64,000 nucleotides of DNA from Elymus sibiricus (Eukaryota > Streptophyta > Magnoliopsida > Poales > Poaceae), in NCBI GenBank assembly GCA_039707655.1, contig CM077673.1, forward strand, positions 267,696,288 through 267,760,287, given 5' to 3'. Within the stretch, counting starts at the first letter, position 1. Each line of letters begins with the position of its first letter. The position numbers and the translations under genes were made by a program. The notes under the pieces are model-generated. The model worked only from the letters and a program-made list of their open reading frames with translations. It did no database searches and was not told where the DNA came from. Below are positions 45,101-54,967 of this stretch, piece after piece.

Positions 45101-46220
45101 GTGACCATTTCAATTAGTATGTCATTCATGAAAATCTTCTAGTGCCACAGTTATGACTTATAACTACTACTATTAAATATGTTCATCTGTTGCTTTGCAT
45201 GTCACTGTTGTAGATGAATTCAGTTTACTCCAGCGATTTTGGCCAGAATGAATTCATTTTTGGATGGAACTATGCCTAAACAATTTAACTGGATTCGTAT
45301 GTGAAATTTATTTATTGTAGATACTATTGACCTTTTTATGCTATTTCATATGTTGTGCTGTTATTTCATTTGCGTAGGTGTATACATTGCTCCTGAGATG
45401 TACAGAAACGAACCATTTGACAGAAGTGTGGATACATTTGCATTCGGTCTCATTCTTTACGAGGTATGTAGAAGTATCCAACCTTCAAAACAATAAATCA
45501 ACTGATATACATGTAATCTGTCGCACTTTTTTAATTTGGAACAACCAATGAATTCACACTAATATTTTGTTGCAGCTGTCACCAGTACGTAATTCAAATG
45601 AGCGCATATTTTTAGCTAAGTGTCACACGTGTACATTATCTTATATTTATTGTTCAGATGATTGAAGGATCTCCTGCATTTCACCCAAAGCCTCAAGAGG
45701 AAGCGGCCAAGATGATTTGTTCAGAGGGTTTGAGACCATTATTCAAGAATAAATCCAAATCATATCCTGAGGGTGTGAAAGAGTAAGTGAATCTTATGCC
45801 GTGCTCCGTTCATATCCCTCTTTACTCGTAGTCATAATGTTTGTGTAGCTTTTGCTTTCTGTTCATACATATCTATATACTGTATTAATAATCTCAAGGT
45901 TATACCCTCCTTTTCCATTTTTTTTTATAATATCTCAAGGTTCTCTGGCTTCACGTGTCCAAGTTCCCCTGCATTGTCCAGCCACAACCATCTCTGATTC
46001 TTTGCTCGTAGGCAGGTCGTCCTTGCTTAATTCGCTATCTGCTCCTCACAGTAGTTTTTCTGCATGTCACAGGCTAATACAAGGGTGCTGGGATCCAACA
46101 CCTTCGGGCAGGCCAACGTTCTCAGATATAATTGTACGCCTGAACAAGATATCTGCAAGTTGTTCCAAGCAAACTCGCTGGAGAGACAACTTCAAGCTAC
46201 CATGGTACAGTTCTCACTGA
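42161..46220 (+). CDS. ILK: ankyrin-repeat Raf-like kinase, ILK family (11 exons, 481 aa)
   Basis: Coding exons: 42161-42604, 42875-42949, 43061-43165, 43473-43555, 43999-44119, 44356-44435, 44759-44821, 44928-45043, 45378-45463, 45658-45782, 46073-46220; the sum is 1446 bases and all phases agree. Residues 1-70 are Ala/Ser/Arg-rich, residues about 75-173 hold ankyrin repeats (DGRTALHIAACEGRGEVVRL), and residues about 200-465 form a kinase-like domain. The Gly-loop is degenerate; the beta-3 Lys is K223 (VFVKI). The catalytic loop is HGDLSPKN (318-325) and GFG (338-340) replaces DFG. APE is present (IAPEMY), and the end is Raf-like (CWDPTPSGRPTF). Plant ILKs act in stress, ion and hormone signalling, partly as pseudokinases or Mn-dependent kinases. 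Intron 3 is GC-AG. No premature stops; apparently intact. Confidence 0.93.
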
Positions 46221-47418
46221 TCTAACTGCAAAAACATGAGCTATCAAACTCCTTTCTGAATCATTTTGAACTTTTTTATAATAATCTAGAACAGGCATTA
46301 GTCGGCATCCTAAGGTAATCAATTTGATGGTCTGTTGCTTTATTCGTAATACACCATGGCTTATAATTGAAATTGCTTCAGTTCATTTCAGTAACTCTGG
46401 GAATAATTTGAGCGTTGTTTTATGATTGATCTACCATAAAAAATCCATTGTACCATGGTTCTCACTCATGTTTCATCTCCTCAGGAAACAAGCCGTGCAC
46501 AAATAGTTCTGATCTTCCACGAGACTGTTGATGACCCCCCCCCCCCCCCCCCTCTTGCATATGTTAGTAAACACGATGAAAATTATATTGGTATACGGGA
46601 CGGAAGTTGTTCCTTTACAAGGTTTTTGTATGTCCAGTTATAATTTCTTTGTTTTTATACCTCTGGTTAAGTGTATTTTGAGTTATGTTCATCCGAACGG
46701 AAAAAATGTATTAAGTTCCTGAATGTTGCAAATATGATCATACCGTATGCCTCCGAAAGTCCAAATGATATATTTTTCTGATTTACTGAACACCAAAATG
46801 CAGCGACTGTACCTAATTTGTTGGTTTGTTTGCATACAATGTTGCAAAAGTTCTTTCTTCAGCTTTTGGAAGGAAAAAACACACCCTGTTTCTGCATCAT
46901 TTGCAGCAGGACAACATGTGCTTACATGAGGAATATACTTTTATGTTGGAAAGCAGAGGAGGAATGTACCTAGGCTTGTACCAACTTGATTCTAACATTT
47001 TCATGCTCAAAGCGAAACAAAACAGAGCAAAGCACATGCCCTAGGTTCAGGCCCACCAAATTCTCTGAAGTATTGCTATTTTTACCTTTTTTAGTATTAG
47101 TATTGCAAAATCACTAGTTAAGGGCACTCCTTACAAAGGTCACTCCCACCTCTTATGGTGAGAAATGGCGCAGTGCATGTGTGACACTTGTCACACCATG
47201 AGATTTTTGTGTATTTTTTCGTAGATTCGTTTTTTCAAAATGTTTTATCTTTTGAATTGTGTGAGTCCAAGTCGTGAACCATTTCATTGTTACATTTCTC
47301 GCCTCAAAATCTTTGAAACTAGATATCATGTTAACAAGTTGGGGGCACCACCTCCTTCATGGCTTCGCTGCCCTAGACGATGTGTGGCTCCGGCCAATCA
47401 ATATGGGCGTATCAGTTG
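46221..47418 (+). other. 3' flank of the ILK-like gene
   Basis: Contains the presumed 3' untranslated region and AT-rich intergenic DNA. A run of 18 C lies at 46535-46552. Small ORFs here have no recognisable content. The segment 47110-47340 may be an old MITE but I cannot show its ends. The last bases, AGTTG (47414-47418), would be the target duplication of RLC-3. Confidence 0.5.
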
Positions 47419-50400
47419 TGAAAGGACGTGGATGTCGCCTAGAGGGGGAGGGGGTGAATAGGCGCTTTAAAATAATTATGGTTTAGGCTTGAACAAATGC
47501 GGAATAAAACTAATGTTTAATTAGTCAAGCACAAAACCTAAAACAACTAGGCTCACCTATGTGCACCAACAACTTATGCTAAGCAAGATAAACAATTAAG
47601 TGATAGCAAGATATATAACATGAAACAATATGGCTATCACAAAGTAAAGTGCATAAGTAAAGGGCTCGGGTAAGAGATAACCGAGGCACGACGAGGCGAT
47701 GATGTATCCCGAAGTTCACACCCTTGCAGATGCTAATCTCCGTTTGGAGCGGTGTGGAGGCATAATGCTCCCCAAGAAGCCACTAGGGCCATCGTAATCT
47801 CCTCACGCCCTCACACAATGCAAGATGTCGTAATTTCACTAAGGGACCCTTGAGGGCGGTCATCGAACCCTTACAAACAAGGTTGGGGCAATCTTCACAA
47901 CTTAATTGGAGGCTCCCAATAACACAAAGAAGCTTCACCACAATTGATTGTGGCACCGAGGTGTCCTCAATTGCTCGGAGAAATCTCCACAACCTAATTG
48001 GAGACCCTGACGCTGCCCGGAGCTTTACACCACAACGATTGAGCTCCGAGGCACCACCAACCGTCTAGGGCGCTAAAGCACCCAAGAGGCACAAGCTCTA
48101 GGGTGCCCAAACACCCAAGAGTAATAAGCTTCTCAAACTTCACTTCCACGTATCACCTTGGAGAACGCAAACCGATGCAACTAATGCAATGGCAAGAACA
48201 AACGAAGTGGTCAAGTCCCTCACACTCAAATCCCACCACAACAACAAAAGCTATGGGGGAATATGTCAGGAAGAACAAGAGCTTGCAAAGAACTCTAAGA
48301 TCAAGATCCAAGGGGTTCCCCTCACATAGAGGAGAAAGTGATTGGTGGAAATGAAGATCTAGATCTCCTCTCTCTTTTCCCTCAACAACTAGCAAGAATC
48401 ATTGGAGTGATTGAGAGATAGCAAGCTGGAAGAAGGTCAACAAAGGGGGGCAAATACGAGCTCAAAGGATAGGGACCATTAGGGAAGAAGGCCCCCTTAA
48501 ATAGGCTCCCCCGAATCCAACCGTTATGCCCACAAGTCGTGCTCAAGCGATACTACCGCTCGGGAGAGTGGTACTACCGCCTAGCGTAGTCAAAACAGCC
48601 CAACGAGACAGAAAGACACGAGTGTAGTTCCGCCAGAGAGGTAGTATCGCTCGAGGGAGAGGTAGTACCGCTTATAAGGGGTAGTACCGCTCGGGGGAGA
48701 CGTAGTACCGCTTATAACAGATACTACCGCTTATAAGAGGTACTACCGCGAAATTCGTGACGAGTTTTAGAAGCGTAAATAAGAGTGGAAGTAGCTGGCC
48801 GCTAGTACCGCTTATACCGCTTATAGGGGTACTACCGCTTGGGGAGCAGTACTACCTGTTAGAGCTAAAAAAGCGCCCAAGCAAAACAGAAGGAAGCTCC
48901 AATACTAAAACATCTATAACTACTGCATACGGACTCCGAATTGAGCAAACTCAACCTTGTTGGATAAAGGACGAGAAGAGCGATCCAACATCGGTTGGTT
49001 ATATTAAGGAGAGTGATACGGGGCACACCCGTGTGTGTGTGTCGATCTTTCATGAATTGGAGGGGGATTCCACGAAGAACACGAAGAACACGGGGAAGAA
49101 CGAGGAGAAATCACAAGAGAAACACTCAAGAACAAGTCCAATCACACATCCACTAGTCTCACATCCACATAAGATCCACAAAGGTACAAGAACAACGAAG
49201 GGAAAGAGGATACATGATAGATCCCATGGGGAGATGGGGCCTTGAATCCACTAGGGATCTTCCCTCGCAAGGGGCCTTGACATCCATTAGGGGATCTTCT
49301 CACATGGAGGCATCATCTCCATGGGAAAGGTAGTGGAGGAGCTATGCTCAACAAATCTCAAGCATAAGCTAACCCTAGAAATGAGGAGATGGAGGAGTAT
49401 ATATAGGTCGAAATGGGCATACAAGGACAAAGCCCAACAGCTGCCCATAAGCAGCCCCATGTGCATGAGGTAAGTGGAGCCCGTGCGCACGGGGTATCCA
49501 GGGAGGCGTCCACTTAGCCCGTGCGCACGGGCATGTACCGTGGACACGGGGGTTCCGTGGGCACGGGGTCTTCTAGGCCCGTGCGCACGGGCATGTACCG
49601 TGGACACGGGGGTTCCGTGGGCACGGGGTCTTCTAGGCCCGTGCGCACAGTGTACCCAGAGAGTTTCTGGTAGGCTCGTGCGCACGGGGTCCAGGGAGGC
49701 TGTGCGCACGGGGGGCTTCACTCCTTCTTCAGGACTCAGTCTTCTTCCGTCTCTGCTTCCAGGCTTCCCTCACGGATTGTGTCGTTGCTCCTTGGTGCTT
49801 GTACTCCTCCGAGGCATCCGTGAAGCTCCAACAATACCTATGCATGCACACGAGAGGAATGTCAAGTAGTATACCATCCTTGAAGGGGTCAAGTGAACAC
49901 GTGTAAAGGAGATGATTCACCTTTATATATGTGGAGTAGATGTCGCACGTGTCACTTGCCAAACGTACTCTTGAAATGGTGATGTCCGTAGGATGCTCCG
50001 CATCAGAAATGCGGTATAAAAATGCCAATGATATAGAGACGTGAAACCTCTATGAATGAAGAACCGGCAAAAACTCCAACATCGAAAACATCATAGAAGA
50101 TGCATATGAACTCTGTTTTTGATGAACTCGAACTTGTCATGAAGATGACCATAAGCTCTAAAACTCAGAAAGAGAAACACCAAACAAGAACTAAGAAAGA
50201 TGATGCAAGGATGCAAATGGTTTGAGCTCTCAACGAACGATATGATCAAGCTACTCACTTGAGAGCCCCCCTTGATAGTACGGCAATAGATCCTATAACC
50301 CGGTCTCCCAACTACCACCATGAGACCGGTAAATAGAAAACCTATCACGGGCAGACCTATACCTTGCACATAGTCCACTTGATCTAGATGATGACGATCT

Positions 50401-51095
50401 TGACTTCCTCAAGTTGGACCACCTTTCTTGATTGCGTTGGCTCGATGAATACTAATTGATTGCTCCCCCATACTCCACTATGGGTGAGCCATTCTTTGAC
50501 ACATCTTCACAAGTCCATTGACATCACAATGGACGACAAGCTTCAAGCATGATCTCTTCATGATGCTCCACTTGAACTTGCACACCCCAATCTTGATGAC
50601 GATCACCACTTGATGTCACCCTCTTGATGCAAGCCCCTGGAAACATACCCAACCCTACATAGAACTCTCACGTAGACCATGGGTTAGTACACAACGCGTA
50701 ATGGACAATGCTTACCATACCATGGGATCACTTGATCCCTCTCGGTACATATTGTACGCTTCGTGTGTTGATGAACTTGATTCACTCTTGGACTTAGTCT
50801 TGAGCAACCTTGTATCTTATCTTCTCTCTTCATAAAGATGATGTCTTGAAGGTAAACATGAATGTTCGCACAATCTTCTTCTTCAAGACATGCTTGCAAT
50901 AAGCTCAACTCTCACATGACCAATCTTTGGATAAAACCGTACCACCTTGGTCACCATATAAACTCCTTGAAACCAACAGATGGACTTCAAGAAGTGCCTA
51001 TGGACAAATCCTTCGAATATAACTCAAGGCAACCATTAGTCCATAGGTATTGTCATCGATTACCAAAACCACACATGGAGAAATATGCTCTAACA
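47419..51095 (-). repeat. 3' LTR of RLC-3 (about 3.7 kb)
   Basis: Minus strand: begins TGTTAGAGCATATTTCTCC at 51095 and ends ATCCACGTCCTTTCA at 47419. Two TATA-like sites on the minus strand are CCTATATATACTCC (about 49393-49407) and GCCTATTTAAGG (about 48494-48505). Between about 48540 and 48860 it carries at least ten copies of a GCGGTAGTAC / GTACTACCGC motif, often around TATAA. A 60-bp tandem duplication lies at 49519-49638. ORFs inside are not genes. Confidence 0.7.
49519..49638 (-). repeat. 60-bp tandem duplication of a CCCGTGCGCACGG motif
   Basis: Two adjacent, apparently identical 60-bp units each begin CCCGTGCGCACGGGC, with further single copies of CCCGTGCGCACGG nearby (about 49480 and 49680). 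The motif is a palindrome (CCGTGCGCACGG). It makes the Arg/His-rich false ORFs on both strands. Confidence 0.85.
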
Positions 51096-51110
51096 ATCTC
51101 CCCCATTTTG
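51096..51110 (-). other. polypurine tract of RLC-3
   Basis: The minus strand reads AAAATGGGGGAGAT immediately before the LTR start TGTTAGAGC, the expected plus-strand primer. Confidence 0.8.
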
Positions 51111-52635
51111 GTAATGGATGACAATCACTTTCAGAGAGTTTATATAAGGAAATAAGAACAACCAAGCACACACATGCAAAGCAATAATGCATGGGTATGA
51201 GATGCAAATGCTTAAGCAACAAAAGCAAAACTCACTTAACTTCTCCAAAGTAAACTCTCTAAACTTCTCTGCCATTGGCATCGATTGCCAAAATGGACGG
51301 AAAGCTTAGAAAGCCAATATAATAGGTGTTCCTCCAAAAAGTTTGTATTTCTTAAAATATGAGTGCAATGAAATACACATATCCAATGATAAGTAGTTGG
51401 AGGAAAACACATGCCAAATAATAGAAAACAAAATACCAATTGAAAGGAAACAGACAAGAGGTATCAAGTTCCCAAAATATAGCTAGGTTTCAAACAAACC
51501 AAACCCTCGGCAAATTTTCACGATGGCACAAAAGTACCAAAAAGAAAAATGCTTGCCTTCCACCAATACACACTTGATAAGGATCAAAAGATTTTATGAT
51601 AAACGCATAAGGAGAGTGCTCTAGCGAAAATAGGATAGCTCCCCCAAGAGATGTGCATTATATAGAATTTGCATTTGAATACAAGATGCACAAGATGGGA
51701 TTATCACTTTCCCTATAACCATAGAAACACTAGACATGAACAAAGCGATCCACAAGAGGCAAGGAAGACAAATTGATAAACAAAACCCAATGTAAAGATG
51801 ATTAGCAATTTCTACCACATAAAAGAATACCAATTGTCAAAAGAAAAGAAGTATTTGGAAATAATTCCTGTTGGTAGATTGCAAGGATATCCAACATCAT
51901 GTTCACACCTTAATCATAAACAAATGACACTTCTAGAGCTAACATGCCACCTAGGTACAAGATAAATTACAATACCAATTCTAAGTGGCAATACTTCCAA
52001 TGTACACATTTACTAGGCTTGTAATATGCACATAGCATATTACTCCCCCATAATGTGATAACTCGAAATTATTAACAAGTGTCAAATGAAATCCAACAAT
52101 AGTTAATTAATGGACCATTTACAATTTGAGTTTCTCATGACAAGGCATACCACATAGAAGCTAGATAATCTTGTAATATCAATACTAAGTGGTATTCCTC
52201 ATGTATACACATTTGTAGGATTGTGAGGTGCGCAAAGCACGTCACTCTCCCAAAATGGGATAATCCATTAATCTCTCAAAAGAGCCAACTATGATACAAA
52301 CAAGATGCCAAAAGGCTCAACACAAGACTCACACATACATGATGTGCAACCTATCATACATACTTGATTACTCAAGATAAACAAATAGGAAGCACACCAT
52401 ATACAAACACATGCAAGGTACAAAACCACAACATGCAAAGGGTCAAGTAACTAACAATGTATTCAATTTAAGCACAAGTTACTGCAAGGAGGCACATTGG
52501 ATATGAGATAGAAACTCGATAATACAAATGACTTGGCTTGAGATAATATGACCGATGAAGATCCCTTAATTCTTCGATGTAGTCCAGTATCCAATGCCCT
52601 CCAACAACACCTATTGATCAAGTTTGAACTTGTTG
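51111..52635 (-). other. non-coding internal DNA of RLC-3
   Basis: AT-rich with no pol similarity that I can see. Phrases such as CTCCCC(C/A)ATAATG and CTCTCCCAAAATGGGATAA recur (52042, 52250), echoing the polypurine tract. This matches the long untranslated stretch of SIRE-type elements. Confidence 0.5.
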
Positions 52636-52955
52636 CACTACTGGAATCAGGGACTTTGCCATCTGCCAGCTCTTTGCCGTCTGCTGGCAGATGACAAAGA
52701 GGATATTTGCCGTCTGCTTTTATAAAGCAGACGGCAAAGAACATGCTGATGGCAAAGAGGCTCTTTGCCATCTGCACTTCTTTGCCGTCTGCTGGCAGAC
52801 GGCAAAGAGTTCTTTGCCGTCTGCCAGCAGACGGCAAAGAACAAAGTGGACCCCACTTGGTACTGCACTTGCCAGGTCACACGGGCCACTTTTTTGCCGT
52901 CTGCTGGCAGACGGCAAAGAACTCTTTGTCGTTTGCCAGCAGACGGCAAAGAGAG
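52636..52955 (+). repeat. CACTA subterminal repeats
   Basis: About a dozen copies, in both orientations, of TTTGCCGTCTGC or close variants within 320 bp, often as hairpins (CTGCTGGCAGACGGCAAAG). In CACTA elements such repeats are bound by an element protein. They create false ORFs on both strands. Confidence 0.9.
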
Positions 52956-52963
52956 GTGAGGGG

Positions 52964-53002
<39 letters not shown>

Positions 53003-53330
53003 CCCTCCCCGCCCTCTCGCCGCCCCCTCCCCGCCCTCTCGCCGCCGCCCCCTCCCCGCCCTCCACCACCGCCTGCCCCCCTCCCCGTGGCGCACCTCCA
53101 CCACCGCGGCGCCGCCCCCTCCTCACGGCCCTCCTGCCGCCGCCGCCCCCTCCCCGGCGGCCTCCTCTCCTCGCCGCCGGCCGCCCTGCCCCCTGCCCCT
53201 ATCTGGTGAGCTTCCCCTGCCCCCCTTTTATTTTTTTTCTGTTTTTCTAATTAGATTTTTAGTTTTCTGTTTTTAGATGTTTTGCAAATAGTTGTTTAGG
53301 TGTTTGGGTAAATAGGAAAAAATATTTAGA
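52956..53330 (+). repeat. GCC triplet run and C-rich leader
   Basis: A run of 13 GCC units (about 52964-53003) is followed by CCCCTCCCCGCCCTC-type repeats to 53200 and a T-rich stretch. Strong strand bias gives Pro/Ala ORFs on plus and Gly/Arg ORFs on minus; none is credible as a gene. It could be the leader of the CACTA transcript. Confidence 0.6.
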
Positions 53331-53334
53331 CATT

Positions 53335-53715
53335 TAGGTAGAAAAAAAACCTAGAAGAAAAAAAAGAAGAAAAGAAGATGAAAAAAAGGAAAAATAAAAA
53401 AGAAAAAGAACAAAAAATAATAATAATAAGAAGAAACAGAAGAAGAGGAGGAGGAGAAGAAAAAAGAAGAAGAAGAAGAAGAAAAAAAGAGGAGAGGAGG
53501 AGAAGAAGAAGAGGAAAAAAGGAAAGGAAGAAGAAGAAGAGGAGGAGGAGGAGAATAAAAAAGAAGAAGAGGAAGAAGAAGAAGAAAAAAGAGGAGAGGA
53601 GGAGAAGAAGAAGAGGAAAAAGGAAAGGAGGAAGAAGAAGAAGAAGAAGGAAAAAAAAGGAAGAAAAGGAAGAAAAGAAAGAAGAGGAAGAAGAAGAAAA
53701 GAAAAAAAGAGAAAA
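53335..53715 (+). repeat. 380-bp polypurine tract (GAA/GGA/A-rich)
   Basis: Nearly all bases are A or G on the plus strand for about 380 bp, mainly AAG, GAG and AAA runs. This gives false Lys/Arg/Glu ORFs on plus and Phe/Leu/Ser ORFs on minus. Confidence 0.9.
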
Positions 53716-53724
53716 AAACCGGAC

Positions 53725-54175
53725 CCCGACACGGCACCTCGACCCCGACCCGACAACCCGACCCTGACCCCGACACCCCGACCACGATCCCGACCCCGAC
53801 ACGGCACCCCGACCCCGACCCGACAACCCGACCCCGACCCGACACCCCGACCCCGACACCCCGACCCCGACCCCGACCCCGGCACGGCACCCCGACCCCG
53901 ACCCCGACCCGACACCCCGACACCGACACGGCACCCCGACCCCGACCCGACACCCCGACCCCGACACGGCACCCCGACCCCGACACCCCTGACACCGCGA
54001 CACCACGACACCCAGACACGACACCCCCCGACCCCGACCCCGACACCCCGACACCCCTGACACCCCGACACCACGACACCCAGACACGACACCCCCCGAC
54101 ACCCCGACCCCGACACGACACCCCGACATCCCGACACCACGACACCCAGACACGACACCCCCGACCCCCGACACC
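53725..54175 (+). repeat. CCCCGAC / GACACC hexamer-heptamer array
   Basis: Irregular tandem array of CCCCGA, CCCGACA and ACACGG units for about 450 bp. A higher-order pattern is visible: a unit with GACACCACGACACCCAGACA repeats at about 53995, 54068 and 54133. It makes the long minus-strand ORFs (up to 300 codons of V-G-S-G type), which I reject as genes. Confidence 0.85.
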
Positions 54176-54617
54176 TCTTCGGCCTCCTGTTGACCGAAAA
54201 GGTGCTCTTCGGCCTTCCAGAGGCCGATGGGGTCATATATTTGTGAATTATGAGTTAGGAAGTATATTTCCCGATTTTGTTAAGAAAAACATCATATATA
54301 TTTGTGTTGATCGGGTGGATTTAAATGTGCAGTTCTTTCGGGGCTGCGAGGGTCTGGTGTTCGACGACCTCCCCGTGCGTTCGACGAGCTCCGCCCCTGC
54401 GTTCGTGGGTGAGCACAAATGACATCTCCTCCTCCCCCCTTCATTTGCTCTATTTCGGTCTTCGTGCTGATGAAACTTGCTAGCTATAGGTGTCAATCAT
54501 CAGTATGCGTGACCACTATGCGTCTCCCGTTCGAAAGGGTTACATCTATAAATATGCATGCATTTGCATATTTATAACCGTGATTCTTTCGAATTGTCCA
54601 ACGTTATCCATGGACAG
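54176..54617 (+). other. leader between the CACTA repeats and the hairpin
   Basis: Mixed-composition DNA without a convincing gene. GTTCGACGA phrases occur twice (54359, 54380). Possible exons or an intron of the transposase transcript leader cannot be told apart. Confidence 0.3.
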
Positions 54618-54833
54618 CCCGAGTATGTGTAGATTGGGTTCGTTTTCCCATATGCTCTGCTCCGGATCCGATGCAGAATTTCGTCAGTGCCTCCCTGTTG
54701 TTCTCCGAGTACACATCCTCTCTGCTTATTGCCGAGACGTGTATCAGGAGAACAGCGGGGAGGTGCTGCCGAAATTTTGCGTCGGATCCGGAGCAGAGCA
54801 TGGGAAAACGAACCCAATCTACACATACTCGGG
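54618..54833. repeat. 216-bp near-perfect inverted repeat upstream of TNP2
   Basis: The left arm starts CCCGAGTATGTGTAGATTGG at 54618, and the right arm ends in its exact complement at 54833. The arms match over about 85-100 bases with few mismatches, including the central CTCTGCTCCGGATCCGA. The loop is short (around 54722-54732). ORFs on both strands are mirror images of each other and are not genes. Confidence 0.9.
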
Positions 54834-54967
54834 TGGGATTAGGACGTATCTTTACCTACTAGCGTCTAGGTTGCATGGACGTAATAAAACTGACAAACTC
54901 TATTAACTGATGAATATGGTTTGCTGAATTATGTATATATTTCTTGTGTGTCCAGTAGCTAGGCAAG

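Larger units (their letters stand above)
47419..52635 (-). mobile_element. RLC-3: 3' LTR and 3' internal region of a SIRE/Maximus-like Copia element
   Basis: The minus strand reads non-coding internal DNA (52635 to 51096), a polypurine tract, then a complete long LTR (51095 to 47419). The CACTA element at 52636 interrupts the internal region, and pol and the 5' LTR are beyond it or lost. The long LTR and long untranslated stretch after pol are typical of the SIRE/Maximus lineage (from memory of Triticeae repeats). Confidence 0.7.

Noticed and set aside
45574..45589. A possible micro-exon (CTGTCACCAG) between ILK exons 9 and 10
   Set aside because: Ten bases would break the reading frame, while exons 9 and 10 join in phase and in agreement with kinase homology.
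53334..54236. Long minus-strand ORFs of up to 300 codons (Val/Gly/Ser then Phe/Leu/Ser)
   Set aside because: They are produced by the CCCCGAC array and the polypurine tract; all three minus frames are open together and the composition is extreme.
54572..54906. Small ORFs on both strands at the CACTA hairpin
   Set aside because: The plus and minus proteins are near copies of each other because the DNA is an inverted repeat.
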